Shown piece by piece: positions 7,888 through 18,543 of a stretch of DNA of 64,000 nucleotides. The stretch lies in contig JADKCL010000004.1 of the NCBI GenBank assembly GCA_016718825.1, forward strand, positions 186,001-250,000, given 5' to 3'. Each line of letters starts with the position of its first letter. Within the stretch, counting starts at the first letter, position 1. The notes beneath the pieces are model-generated. The model was not told the DNA's origin, made no database searches, and saw only the letters and a program-made list of their open reading frames with translations. Made by a program: the position numbers and the translations under genes. The DNA comes from Bacteroidota bacterium. Lineage in GTDB: Bacteria; Bacteroidota; Bacteroidia; J057; JADKCL01.

Positions 7888-10518
7888 ATGATGGCTCCTA
7901 CACGTAGTTTACTGAACATCAATCGGAAGCCCCTACGATGGCTCTGGCTGGTTTTGTGCATGCTTGGCTTAGGACCCTCGGCGTACGCCTCTCACGGCTT
8001 CGGAACGGACATCATCTACACCTGCATCAATCCTTGCACGACGCGCATATCGATTCGGATGTACAACGACTGCTCCGCCTCATGCTATTGGGGCTCGTGG
8101 TTTCGGCTCAAGGAGCGTACTCCTGGATGTGTTACGCCTCCCATTATCGGCCCTGTATTTGGACAAAATTACACGGAGCTATCACCAATTTGTCCCACCG
8201 TCTCTAGCAATTGCTCGATGTTGGGGTCGCCAATAAAGGGAATCGAAGAATGGGTTTGGTCTAGGGACTATGACTTATGTGCAGGCTCTGGCTGCGCATT
8301 TGATATCCTTTGGACGGAATGCTGCCGTTCTCCGATGGTGCAAAACCTCGTGAGTCCAGGATCTACAGGTAATGCCATCGTCGGAACGTTTATCAGCACC
8401 GGTCTTGGAAATTGCAACAACAGTCCGGTTTTTACCGATGCTCCGGTATCCTATTTCTGCAGTGGCCAAGACCATGAATTTGCCATGGGTGCATACGATC
8501 CCGACGGAGATTCCTTGGCTTATGCATTGATGCCCTGTTATGCTGACAGTGTCAATCAAGTGAATTATGCGGTGGGTTACAACGCCCTGCAACCCATGGG
8601 CCCAACTTGGAATCTCTCCTTGGATTCTCTCACTGGCATTTTGACCATGCAGGCCTTGCCCGGCAACAACGTCATCGCAGTTGTTGCCGTGCGCGTCGAT
8701 GAATACCGGAATGGCGTCCTAATCGGCAGCATTCAAAGGGAAATGCAGTTTATTGTATCTGCATGTGGGGCCAATGTTGCGCCTTCGTGGCCCGGCATCA
8801 CCAATGTCACAGGCGCAACCTCGGTCGTTGGCGATGTGATTTACCGCTGCTCACCCGGCACGATCTGTGTCGACATTCCATCAGCTGACCTCAATGCAAG
8901 TCAAAATCTGACAATGACTTGGGATCAGCACCTTGCCGGTGCGACCTTTGTCGATGCCAACAACGTCGGAATCCAAAATACCATTCTCGGTACAGGTGCC
9001 AATCCTCCCGTCGGCAGGCTTTGCTTCACAGCTCCCGCCAATGGACTTTACACCTGCCGCATCAAAGTCCAGGACGACAACTGTCCTTATTATGGCTACG
9101 CTGACAAGGTGATTGCCTTTGTGATCGGCCCGGTATCAGGCGGTTCGACTGCCACAGGCAACTTGAACTGCGTCATGAGTGGTTATTCGGCAACATTTTC
9201 TGCGAATGGCTGTGGCCCAGGGCCCTTCACGTACACTTGGTCTGGCGCTGGCGGATTTGCAGCGACTGGACAAAACACAACCTTTACTTATCCCGCAACC
9301 GGCACTTTTCCTTGGCAGGTGATCGTCACCGATGGCGCAACCGTACACGATACCATCCGCGACACCATTACTGTTTTGGGCCAAACTCCTTTTCAGACTT
9401 TGATCACTGGCAATTTGGGCATCGATAGCTGCGCCGGCCTATTCACAAATACCCTTTCTGGTGGACCTAATATCAATTTTGTTTGGAGCAATGGCGCGAC
9501 GAGCCCGATTCTATTGGTGCAATCGCCTGGATACTATGCGGTCACCGTCACTGATCCCAACGGATGCCTGTTTCAAGATTCGACAACGGTCAATTTGCAG
9601 CGTGTCGACATTTCAGGGATCGTGCGCACAAGCCTCGGGACCTATTTGCAGAATCAGAAGGTCTATTTGATCAAACATGATACGGCACAGCAGGCCTTGA
9701 TCGCCCTCGATTCGGTGATTACGGATGCATTCGGCTATTATCAGTTTTGCAATGTCGTGGACACGCTCGTTTTCCTGAAGGCAGCACCTGATTCGATGGC
9801 CTATCCGCTAGAAATGCCCACCTATGCGAGTCTTTCCTTGTATTGGAGCGGAGCGATTACGTTTTACCCATTGACACAACTGCCTTTGGTGCACAATTTT
9901 TCGACGCTTTCGGGAGTCAATCCCGGCGGCCCGGGTTTCATCGGCGGTTTGATCACACAAGGCGCCAACAAGATGAATGCAGTCGGCGATCCCGTCGTGG
10001 GGCTGCGGGTTTTCCTGCGAAACAGCAATTCGGGTGCAATATTGGGTTACCGCGACACCGATGCGAATGGCTATTTCTCTTTCGGAAATATCCCGTTGGA
10101 TGACTACGAAATCATTCCCGACAAGCCTTTGGTAAGCACCACCAACGTTCCGGCGCTCACAATCACTGCTCAAACCCCCATGTTGGACAGCTTGGATTTC
10201 CAACTGCACCGCACATGGCTGGAATTGGTCTTGCAACCCAATGGCCTTCCATCCGCAACATCCAACTTTGCATTCTCAGTACAGCCCAATCCATTTGGCA
10301 GCAGCACAATGCTCAATCTGGAATTGCCCGAAGATGCGCAAGTGCACGTGCAAGTGGTGGATGCATTGGGAAAATTCGTAAAAAGCATCACCACCGGCGC
10401 ATTGAAGAAGGGTGCACACCGTTTTGAATTCGGCAACGAATTGCAAGCCGGGGTTTATTTCGTACGGTTGTCAGTGAATGGGAATTCGCAGACAATCAAG
10501 GTCTTGAAAACCGAATGA
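7888..10518 (+). CDS. T9SS cargo, Cys-rich multidomain surface protein, array copy 2
   Basis: An 876-residue paralogue of copy 1 with the same domain order. After a longer N-region and signal peptide (ending PSAYA) comes SHGFGTDIIYTCINPCTTRI. Then follow DYDLCAGSGC, ECCRSP, CNNSP, YDPDGDSLAYAL, EYRNGVLIG, a PKD-like TWSGAGGFAATG module, and NPGGPGFIGGLITQGANKMN. The type A sorting domain follows (QPNPFGSSTMLNLEL ... GVYFVRLSV ... KVLKTE). I chose the ATG at 7888 as the nearest start giving a usable signal peptide; 7858 and 7843 are alternatives. The 196-bp gap to copy 1 holds the hairpin at 7717. It is the most divergent copy in the N-terminal domain and may be transcribed on its own. Confidence 0.9.
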   Translation: MMAPTRSLLNINRKPLRWLWLVLCMLGLGPSAYASHGFGTDIIYTCINPCTTRISIRMYNDCSASCYWGSWFRLKERTPGCVTPPIIGPVFGQNYTELSPICPTVSSNCSMLGSPIKGIEEWVWSRDYDLCAGSGCAFDILWTECCRSPMVQNLVSPGSTGNAIVGTFISTGLGNCNNSPVFTDAPVSYFCSGQDHEFAMGAYDPDGDSLAYALMPCYADSVNQVNYAVGYNALQPMGPTWNLSLDSLTGILTMQALPGNNVIAVVAVRVDEYRNGVLIGSIQREMQFIVSACGANVAPSWPGITNVTGATSVVGDVIYRCSPGTICVDIPSADLNASQNLTMTWDQHLAGATFVDANNVGIQNTILGTGANPPVGRLCFTAPANGLYTCRIKVQDDNCPYYGYADKVIAFVIGPVSGGSTATGNLNCVMSGYSATFSANGCGPGPFTYTWSGAGGFAATGQNTTFTYPATGTFPWQVIVTDGATVHDTIRDTITVLGQTPFQTLITGNLGIDSCAGLFTNTLSGGPNINFVWSNGATSPILLVQSPGYYAVTVTDPNGCLFQDSTTVNLQRVDISGIVRTSLGTYLQNQKVYLIKHDTAQQALIALDSVITDAFGYYQFCNVVDTLVFLKAAPDSMAYPLEMPTYASLSLYWSGAITFYPLTQLPLVHNFSTLSGVNPGGPGFIGGLITQGANKMNAVGDPVVGLRVFLRNSNSGAILGYRDTDANGYFSFGNIPLDDYEIIPDKPLVSTTNVPALTITAQTPMLDSLDFQLHRTWLELVLQPNGLPSATSNFAFSVQPNPFGSSTMLNLELPEDAQVHVQVVDALGKFVKSITTGALKKGAHRFEFGNELQAGVYFVRLSVNGNSQTIKVLKTE

Positions 10519-10634
10519 TTTTAGGTTACCATTCGAAGGGATTAATGGACAGTTCATCCAATGACAAGAATCCTGCATCTCATTATTATTGAAATTTGTA
10601 ATGCATTGTTTGGTTTCATCGAAAAGAATTGAAA

Positions 10635-13217
10635 ATGGCAAAAGGTAGGATCATCTGGTTAGTTTTGCTCTGGATTTCGATCGGATTCGGTTCGACGAAT
10701 GCTTCCCACATTTATGGCGGCCAAATGACCTACAGCTGCCTCAATGCGTGCACGACAAGGATTTACCTCAAGGCTTACCGAGATTGCACAGGTGCTGCCG
10801 TGATTTCCACCGGTAACATTGGTTGGGTGGGAGCCCCTGGGTGCACTCCTCCACCTGCAGTATCTAATTGGTCGATGCAGGTCACCACGGAAATCACTTT
10901 AACTTGTCCGGGTGCGATCACAAGGTGTACAAATCCTGGCGCCGCGATCAATGGGTATCAAGAATATTCTTGGCACCGCGACTATGATATATGTTCTGGG
11001 ACACCGTGTGTCTATGACCTGAGTTGGGGCGATTGTTGCAGGAACGCTAGCATTTCCTCCTTGGCAAATGCTGGCAGTGCAGGTATTTATATTGCGAATA
11101 CTACGATCAATACCCTTCTTACACCGTGTAACAACAGCCCACAGTTTTTGAGTCCTCCTGTGATGTACCTCGCGCAAGGAACTTCGACTTATATCTCCGC
11201 AGGAGCCTCTGATCCTGATGGTGACTCGTTGGTTTTCAGCCTTGGAACCTGTTGGCATAGCCCCACGGTGCCAGTGACGTATTTGCCAGGGTATTCCGGA
11301 ACAATGCCCTTCGGCCAAAGTTGGACGTTGAGCATCAATCCGGAAACAGGTTTGATTTATTGCGATGCCACTCCCGGCAATCTCATCACGGGCGTCATCT
11401 GTGTCAATGTTACCGAATTTAGAAACGGTGCAGAAATCGGGCGCGTGATGCGTGATTTTCAGCTAACCGTGATTCCCAATCCGAATGGGAATTTTATGCC
11501 CGTATTAGGTTCACCGACCAACGTCAGTCCCAATGCGCAGGTGATTCAAGACGAAATTTTTCTTTGCAGCCCTGGAACCGTTTGTTTTGATATCGAAACA
11601 TCGGATCTGAATTCCAGTCAAAACTTGCTGCTCGCGTGGAGCGGTAATTTGCCGGGTGCCAGCTTTACGATGGTCGGCAATTCCAATGTTGCAGACACAA
11701 TTCCAGGCACTGCCTTGGTTCCACCTGCGGGCCACTTTTGTTGGACTGCACCTGCGAATGGGCATTATCGCGTGGCTTTTGGTGTATTTGACAACCAATG
11801 CCCGGTGGTAGGCAGCGCAGAGCGTGTGATCGTGATCCACGTCGGCCAAGGTCCTGCACAGGCGAGCGCAACACTTGGAACTTGTCCGACCGCGAACTTC
11901 TCTGCATCGGGTTGCGGGACAGGTCCCTTTAGTTACGATTGGTCCGGTGCCGGTGGATTTTCAAGTACAGCGCAGAATCCAAGCTTTGCCTATCCAGGTC
12001 CAGGGACCTATCCTTGGCAGGTGGTGGTGAGCAATGGTTGGCTGATTGATACGATTCGCGACACTTTAGTGATCGACGCTACGCCTGATTATCAGAGCTT
12101 TTTGAGCGGTGTTCATTTTGTCGCGCCATGTTCCGGCAATTTGTATGACACGATCGATGCAGGTTTGGCCAATTCCTATTTATGGTCCAATGGCGAAACC
12201 ACGCGCGAAATCGTCGCCTTCTTGGGCGGGAATTATGGTGTGACGATTGAGGCTGCGAATGGCTGCTATTACCATGATTCAACCGAACTGTTTTGGGCAT
12301 CGCCGGATGTTTATGGTGTGGTCGAAACAAGTACGGGTGCGCCGTTGCAAAATCAGCGGATCCTGTTGGTGCAGCATGACACGCTCAATCAGGCCTTGTG
12401 GGCCGTCGATTCGGCATGGACAGATAGCTTGGGGTACTATTTCTTTTGCAACGGCACGCCTTCCATGATTTTTCTGAAAGCCACTCCGAATGCGCTCGAT
12501 TACCCGCAGCAAATGCCGACCTATGCCGACACAACGCTGTTCTGGAACAGTGCCATTCCGTTTTATCCTGTGCCGTTCGTTCCGCTTGAGCATAATTTTT
12601 CCACCCTCTTTGGCATCAACCCCGGCGGTCCGGGTTTCATTGGCGGCTTGATCACGCAGGGCGCCAACAAGATGAATGCAGTCGGCGACCCCGTGCCGGG
12701 ATTGCGGGTGTTTTTGCGGGATGCGAATACGGATGCGATTCTCGGCCACCGTGTGACGAATATGAATGGCTACTTTTCATTCGCAGGCATTCCTCTCGGC
12801 GACTACGAAATTGTGCCCGACAAGCCCAATGTGAGCACGACCAATGTCCCTGCGCTCGCACTTACGGCGCAAACGCAGGTGTTGGACAGCTTGGATTTCC
12901 AATTGCATTCGACGTGGTTGGAGTTGGTCTTGCATCCGAATGGGGTTGCGCCACAGCCAATGCCAATGGAGATTTCCGTAGCGCCCAATCCATTTGACGG
13001 AAGCACATGGCTGGAATTGCAGCTTCAAGAGCCCATGAAACTCAATGTCACGGTGTTTGACCTGTTTGGGCAATCGCTCGGGCAGTTGATTTCGGGGGAA
13101 ATTCCCGCAGGTGTACATCGCTTTTCTATCGGCGAAGGTCTTCCAAACGGGGTGTATTTCCTGCAATGTGACTTTGGTTTGGCAAGAAGGAGCATTCGAA
13201 TCCTGAAGGTGGAATGA
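10635..13217 (+). CDS. T9SS cargo, Cys-rich multidomain surface protein, array copy 3
   Basis: An 860-residue paralogue. The signal peptide ends STNA, followed by SHIYGGQMTYSCLNACTTRI. It has DYDICSGTPC, DCCRNA, CNNSP, SDPDGDSLVFSLGTC, EFRNGAEIG, DWSGAGGFSSTA (PKD-like) and SYLWSNGETTREI. The SdrD-B-like module NPGGPGFIGGLITQGANKMN follows, and a type A sorting domain closes it (VAPNPFDGSTWLELQL ... GVYFLQCDF ... RILKVE). The ATG at 10635 is preferred to a TTG six bases earlier. Its stop overlaps the start of copy 4 (ATGA), implying translational coupling. The segment 12813-12948 is identical to part of copy 4, suggesting recent gene conversion. Confidence 0.9.
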   Translation: MAKGRIIWLVLLWISIGFGSTNASHIYGGQMTYSCLNACTTRIYLKAYRDCTGAAVISTGNIGWVGAPGCTPPPAVSNWSMQVTTEITLTCPGAITRCTNPGAAINGYQEYSWHRDYDICSGTPCVYDLSWGDCCRNASISSLANAGSAGIYIANTTINTLLTPCNNSPQFLSPPVMYLAQGTSTYISAGASDPDGDSLVFSLGTCWHSPTVPVTYLPGYSGTMPFGQSWTLSINPETGLIYCDATPGNLITGVICVNVTEFRNGAEIGRVMRDFQLTVIPNPNGNFMPVLGSPTNVSPNAQVIQDEIFLCSPGTVCFDIETSDLNSSQNLLLAWSGNLPGASFTMVGNSNVADTIPGTALVPPAGHFCWTAPANGHYRVAFGVFDNQCPVVGSAERVIVIHVGQGPAQASATLGTCPTANFSASGCGTGPFSYDWSGAGGFSSTAQNPSFAYPGPGTYPWQVVVSNGWLIDTIRDTLVIDATPDYQSFLSGVHFVAPCSGNLYDTIDAGLANSYLWSNGETTREIVAFLGGNYGVTIEAANGCYYHDSTELFWASPDVYGVVETSTGAPLQNQRILLVQHDTLNQALWAVDSAWTDSLGYYFFCNGTPSMIFLKATPNALDYPQQMPTYADTTLFWNSAIPFYPVPFVPLEHNFSTLFGINPGGPGFIGGLITQGANKMNAVGDPVPGLRVFLRDANTDAILGHRVTNMNGYFSFAGIPLGDYEIVPDKPNVSTTNVPALALTAQTQVLDSLDFQLHSTWLELVLHPNGVAPQPMPMEISVAPNPFDGSTWLELQLQEPMKLNVTVFDLFGQSLGQLISGEIPAGVHRFSIGEGLPNGVYFLQCDFGLARRSIRILKVE
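12813..12948 (+). repeat. 136-bp exact repeat, partner of 15401-15536
   Basis: These 136 bases in copy 3, encoding the end of the SdrD-B-like module (VPDKPNVSTTNVPALALTAQ onward), are identical base for base to 15401-15536 in copy 4. Flanking sequence is similar but not identical, including at third codon positions. This points to a recent recombination or gene-conversion tract between tandem copies. Confidence 0.9.
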
Positions 13218-15805
13218 CCAAACGGTGGATTTTATTGACGACGCTCATGTTCTGCCTCGGGTGGTTTGGCGCGTTGCGCGTCCATGCATCTCACGTGTTT
13301 GGAGCAGACCTGACCGCCACCTGCGTCACTGCGTGTACCGTGCGCATACAAGGGCGGGTCTATTATGATTGTTCTGTTCAGGCCCCACCTTTTTCCTCCA
13401 ACACAACATGGGTTCCACAAATTCCGGGATGTACAGCCCCGCCGACCGTGGGCCCAATTTCAGCGGTGACCTATACCGATATCACGCCCACCTGTCCTGC
13501 GATTGCCTCTTGGTGCGCAGCTCCCTTGTCTAGCGCCTATGGCGTCGGCGAAATCAAATGGTACCAAGACTACGATATCTGCGCCGTGGCACCCTGCGTG
13601 TTCGCCGTCAATTGGTCCGACTGCTGCCGACCCAATTTCGTCGACAACATCATGAATCCCGGCACGACAGGCTACGGATTGACGACCACCGTCAATACCT
13701 ATCTGACCCCGTGCAACAGCGGCCCCTCCTTCATTGATCCTCCCATTTCGTGGATCTGCAATGACCGCGATCAGTACATCCACCAAGGCGCCTTTGACCC
13801 CGACGGCGACTCGCTCGCCTATGAACTCGGTCCTTGCATGGGAAGCACGGGTTCGCAGGTGACCTACATTCCAAATTGTTTTCCATCAGGACCCTACGGG
13901 GCCAATTGGTCGGTAACCATCGACTCGACCACCGGCATCGTCTTTTTTGATGCGCATCCGGGTGGTCCGTTGAATGCAATTGTCTGTATTTATATCAGAG
14001 AATACCGCAATGGCGTCTTGATCGGCATGACCTCGCGCGACATGCTGGTGATGGCCCAAAATTGCGCGGGCAATACGAATCCTGAATGGACACCGCCCGC
14101 GAACCTATCCGGCGGGGTTTCCGTGGTCGGCAATGACATCTACATCTGCGCCTCTGGCAATTTTTGCTTTGACATTTCGCCGATCGATCTGGACGTGGGC
14201 CAAGGTCTGCGTATTTGGTGGGACGGGTTGCTCCCCGGCGCAACCTTCTCAGCAGCCGGCAACGGCAATATTCAGGATACGGTGCCGGGAACGACTGCCT
14301 TGCCGCCCGTCGGACGGTTCTGCTGGACGCCTCCCGGAAATGGGGTTTACCCCTTGCGCCTGCACCTGGAGGACGATTTCTGCCCGTTGAATGGCCGGCA
14401 CGACAAGGTTTATTGGCTCCATGTGAATACAACGCCCCCGACAGTCGTGGTGACTGCAGGGACCTGTCCGCAGGTGCAATTTGCCCTCACCGGCTGCGTT
14501 GGAAACGGGCAAACCTATACTTGGTCGGGAGGTGGCGGATTGAACAGCACGGCCGCGAATTTTTCGCATACCTATCCATCGGTGGGCAGTTACAATTGGC
14601 AGGTGATCGTTGCGGGAGGAAGTCAAATCGATACCTTGACTGGCACCGTTGTGGTCAATGGTGGACCGATCCCGCAGCCCTTGATCAATGGGAACCATGA
14701 CCTGGATGCCTGTGCGGGTAGGATTTCGGATACACTGATCGCCACAAGCGGATTTACCAGCTATCAGTGGAATACAGGTGCAACAAGCGCCACGATTGTC
14801 ACGGGATATGTGCCGGGGGTATATGTGGTTGAGGCCTACGATGCCGCTGGTTGTGGCTTTATTGATACAGCATTGGTCAATTGGATACAACCCGATATTT
14901 CCGGGAGGGTGACCACGAGCAATACGGCACCACTGGTGAATCAGGAAATCTACTTGATTCGGCACGACACGATGCTTCAAGCCTTGGTCGCAATCGATTC
15001 GGTTCAAACCAATCTCAACGGGTTGTATCATTTCTGCAATGTAACCGACACGCTGGTGTTCATCAAAGCCGCACCCGACTCGGGGGCCTATCCTACGGAA
15101 ATGCCCACCTATGCAGATACGACGCTGTTCTGGAACCATGCGGTAACGTTTTATCCGCTGTTGCAACTGCCATTGGTACATGATTTCTCCACCCTCTATG
15201 GCACCAACCCCGGCGGTCCGGGTTTCATTGGCGGCTTGATCACGCAGGGTGCCAACAAGATGAGTGCGATCGGCGACCCCGTGCCTGGATTACGGGTGTT
15301 TTTGCGGGATGCGAATACGGATATGATCCTCGGGCACCGTGTCACGGACATGAATGGCTATTTTTCCTTCGCCGGCATCCCGTTGGGCGACTACGAAGTA
15401 GTGCCCGACAAGCCCAATGTGAGCACGACCAATGTCCCTGCGCTCGCACTTACGGCGCAAACGCAGGTGTTGGACAGCTTGGATTTCCAATTGCATTCGA
15501 CGTGGTTGGAGTTGGTCTTGCATCCGAATGGGGTTGTCAATTCTGTCCCGCAGTTCCAATTGCAGGTCAGCCCCAATCCATTCGCAGAAAGCACACAAGT
15601 CATGTTCCATTTGAATGAGGACAGTGACTTGGAATGGGACGTTTATGACGCAATGGGAAGGCGACTTTCAGCATCCAAAAGTATGCGGTTGACGGAGGGG
15701 ACACATCCTTTTGAGATCGGCGCATCCTTGCCTTGCGGGATCTATTTCCTTCGCATTCAAGTCAATGGCGAAGCGCGTTCTGTCAAAATCATCAAGTCGA
15801 AATGA
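13214..15805 (+). CDS. T9SS cargo, Cys-rich multidomain surface protein, array copy 4
   Basis: An 863-residue paralogue starting at an ATG that overlaps the TGA of copy 3 by 4 bp. The signal peptide ends RVHA, followed by SHVFGADLTATCVTACTVRI. It keeps DYDICAVAPC, DCCRPN, CNSGP, FDPDGDSLAYELGPC, EYRNGVLIG, FCWTPPGNGVY, TWSGGGGLNSTA (PKD-like) and NPGGPGFIGGLITQGANKMS. The type A sorting domain is present (VSPNPFAESTQVMFHL ... GIYFLRIQV ... KIIKSK). Its stop overlaps copy 5 in the same ATGA manner, so copies 3-5 look like one operon with coupled translation. It contains the 136-bp tract shared with copy 3. Confidence 0.9.
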   Translation: MTKRWILLTTLMFCLGWFGALRVHASHVFGADLTATCVTACTVRIQGRVYYDCSVQAPPFSSNTTWVPQIPGCTAPPTVGPISAVTYTDITPTCPAIASWCAAPLSSAYGVGEIKWYQDYDICAVAPCVFAVNWSDCCRPNFVDNIMNPGTTGYGLTTTVNTYLTPCNSGPSFIDPPISWICNDRDQYIHQGAFDPDGDSLAYELGPCMGSTGSQVTYIPNCFPSGPYGANWSVTIDSTTGIVFFDAHPGGPLNAIVCIYIREYRNGVLIGMTSRDMLVMAQNCAGNTNPEWTPPANLSGGVSVVGNDIYICASGNFCFDISPIDLDVGQGLRIWWDGLLPGATFSAAGNGNIQDTVPGTTALPPVGRFCWTPPGNGVYPLRLHLEDDFCPLNGRHDKVYWLHVNTTPPTVVVTAGTCPQVQFALTGCVGNGQTYTWSGGGGLNSTAANFSHTYPSVGSYNWQVIVAGGSQIDTLTGTVVVNGGPIPQPLINGNHDLDACAGRISDTLIATSGFTSYQWNTGATSATIVTGYVPGVYVVEAYDAAGCGFIDTALVNWIQPDISGRVTTSNTAPLVNQEIYLIRHDTMLQALVAIDSVQTNLNGLYHFCNVTDTLVFIKAAPDSGAYPTEMPTYADTTLFWNHAVTFYPLLQLPLVHDFSTLYGTNPGGPGFIGGLITQGANKMSAIGDPVPGLRVFLRDANTDMILGHRVTDMNGYFSFAGIPLGDYEVVPDKPNVSTTNVPALALTAQTQVLDSLDFQLHSTWLELVLHPNGVVNSVPQFQLQVSPNPFAESTQVMFHLNEDSDLEWDVYDAMGRRLSASKSMRLTEGTHPFEIGASLPCGIYFLRIQVNGEARSVKIIKSK
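15401..15536 (+). repeat. 136-bp exact repeat, partner of 12813-12948
   Basis: The second copy of the exact 136-base identity, located in array copy 4. It sits at the equivalent place in the domain order, near the end of the SdrD-B-like module and just before the T9SS sorting domain. Confidence 0.9.
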
Positions 15806-18543
15806 GAAAACTAACGTTGTTCCTGATGTTGTTCATGCTCATTTCGCTGAGTAGTTTCTTGGGTTTGAAAGCCTCGCATATCTGGGGCACGCATCTCACC
15901 TACGAATGCATCAATCCGTGCACGACGCGGTTCTATTTCAATGACTTCGTGATTTGCCAATCGCAACCTGGCGGTGGGCATCTATTGACGATCACGGGGC
16001 CACAAGGCTGTACGGCACCTACGCCGATCAGCAACATGATTTTATCTTCCTATTTCGAAGTGACCCCGATTTGCCCTTCGGTTGCGACGCAATGCACACA
16101 ACCTGGATCGAATATCTATGGTTGGTGGCAAGTCACCACATATCGCGATTACAATACCTGCAACGCATCCCCTTGCCAATTCAACGTTTCGTGGGATTAT
16201 CAAATTCACGGTGGACAGACCTCAATTTCTTATCCAAATATTTGGTACCGGGCGGGCGAAACGATGCTCGACCTGAGCCTGCCAAGCTGCAACAACAGCC
16301 CGCAGTTCACATCTCCTAATTTCATGCAAGTCTGCATCAACATGCCCTTTGTAGCTTCCGTGGCGGCGTTGGATCCTGATGGCGATTCCTTGGTTTATTC
16401 ATTGGATACGCTGGAGGATGGTCAGGGCATTCCTTTGCCATTTAACCCCGGATATTCGTTTGCGCAACCCATCGGGCCCAATTGGACGATTTCGCTGGAT
16501 TCAATGACGGGAATTTTGACAATTGTTCCTAGCCCGGGGAGCCTCGAGGTGGCGTCGATTTTGGTACATGTCGATGAATACCGTAATGGCATCAAAATCG
16601 GCGGTGTAGAAAGGGTCCTCGACTTTATGACGATGAACTGCACCGGCAACAATGCGCCAACTTTGGCACCGCTTACGAATGTTTCAGGGGCGACGGTGAA
16701 TGGGTATGATGTTTTCGTTTGCGAAGCAGGGAATCCGATTTGTTTGGACATTGCGGGCTCGGACGTTGATCCAGGACAAAACTTGCTGCTGACTTGGAAC
16801 CAAGGTATTGCAGCCGCGACATTTACCAAGGTAGGCAATACCAATGTGCAGGACTCCATTCCCGGAACGAGCAATGCGCCCGTTGCCGGCAGATTTTGCT
16901 GGGCCAATCCGACGGTAGGCGTTTATTCCTTCAAGGTCAAGATTCAGGACGATGCCTGCCCCTATTATGCCTATACGGAACGCAATATTTTGCTGCGGAT
17001 TGGAATTGCGACGGCGCCGATTGTATCGGTGACCTCCACTTCCTGCCCGTCAACCGATTTTTCCGTGAGCGTATGCGGTCCTGGCCCGATGACCTATCAA
17101 TGGTCGGGCGCCGGCGGATTAAGTAGCAACAGCGCGCAATTCAGCCATGCTTATGCAACGGCCGGGAATTATCCTTGGCAGTTGATCGTCTCCAATGGTG
17201 CCACCAACGATACCCTTTCGGGCACGGTACAAGTCGGCTCCGCTGCCTTTCAGCCAAATTTGCTCACCGGAACCAACTTCGTAGCGCCTTGCGTCGGCAA
17301 CCTTTACGATACTTTGGATGCAGGTGCAGGATGGAGCACTTATGCTTGGAGCACAGGCGATTCGACACAGGATATCGTGGTTTTCCTCGGCGGAAATTAT
17401 GCTGTCACCGTCAGCGATCAGATTGGCTGCGAATATTATGACAGCACCACTTTGTATTGGGCATCGCCTCAAGTGTTTGGCGTTGTGACGACCCACGATG
17501 GCGACCCGCTTCAAAATCAGCGGGTTTTGCTGATTGAGCATGATACCTTGGCGCAGACGCTCACGGCTGTGGATTCGACTTGGACCGACAGCTTGGGGTA
17601 TTATTTCTTCTGCAATGTGACGGATTCGGTGGTGACCCTCAAGGCAACGCCGAGGTTTGCAGATTATCCCTTGGAGTTGCCGACTTACGCGGATTCGAGC
17701 CTGTATTGGAATCAAGCGCTTTGGTTCTATCCTTTTCAGAATGCGCCGCAACATCATGATTTTTCGACGCTTGCGGGGGAAAACTGGGTCGGACCAGGTT
17801 TCATTGGCGGATTGATTACCTTGGGTGCCAACAAGACGAATGCCATCGGCGACCCCGTGCCGGGCGTGCGCGTGTTCCTGCGTGATCGCAATACAGGCGC
17901 GATTTTGGGCCACCGCGATTCAGATCTGAATGGCTACTTTTCCTTTCCGAATCTACCCTTCGGCGCGTACGAACTTGTTCCCGACCGACCATTGGTCAGC
18001 ACGGGCAATGTACCGCAAATCGATTTGACGGCCCAAACGCCGTCGCGCGACAGCTTGAACTTGCAAATGCACCGGTATTGGCTCGAGTTGGTTTTGGAAC
18101 CGAATGGGATTCCAAACCTGCATTCGCCGTTTTCTGTCCAGGTCTCACCCAATCCGTTTGGCAATACCACGTATTTGGCGCTGAATTTGGAGGAAACGGG
18201 TTCGGTGGTCGTTGAGCTTCACGACCTACTAGGCCGAAAGACGGGCCTGCTGTTTTCAGGAGAATTGCCCGAAGGAAAGCATGCAATTGCATTCGGAGAA
18301 GAACTTGCGAGCGGATTGTACCTCCTCGGTGCAAGTGGGCGCACCGAACACGCTCCGCGTGGTGAAACGATTGAACCGGTAGATCATTCATCAACGGTTG
18401 GCATTCGGCTTCCCTCATTCGTAAACCGGCATCTGCCGGTAGGCTCCTTTTTCGTTGTGGGAGGTGACCATCAAGTGCGTCCTCGGCACTCACGAGGGTC
18501 GCAACCCAAACGCTATCGAGGAAGATCGTTTTGTCGTCATTGA
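15802..18543 (+). pseudogene. T9SS cargo array copy 5, frameshifted inside the sorting domain
   Basis: The fifth paralogue, starting 4 bp inside copy 4 (ATGA). Signal peptide, SHIWGTHLTYECINPCTTRF, CNNSP, LDPDGDSLVYSL, EYRNGIKIG, QWSGAGGLSSNS and GPGFIGGLITLGANKTN are all present. The type A sorting domain begins normally (VSPNPFGNTTYLALNL ... ELASGLYLL). At about 18327 the frame is lost: as read it continues for about 70 unrelated residues to 18543. In the neighbouring frame, VQVGAPNTLRVVKRLNR and a stop at 18380-18382 complete a normal sorting-domain end. One base too many, or two too few, explains this. As written, the product would lack the terminal strand needed for T9SS recognition. It may be a sequencing error. 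Confidence 0.8.

Noticed and set aside
17996..18414. Continuation of the minus-strand lipoprotein frame into array copy 5
   Set aside because: The extension has no protein-like character and lies antisense to a well-conserved T9SS protein. A frameshift near 18470 explains it better.
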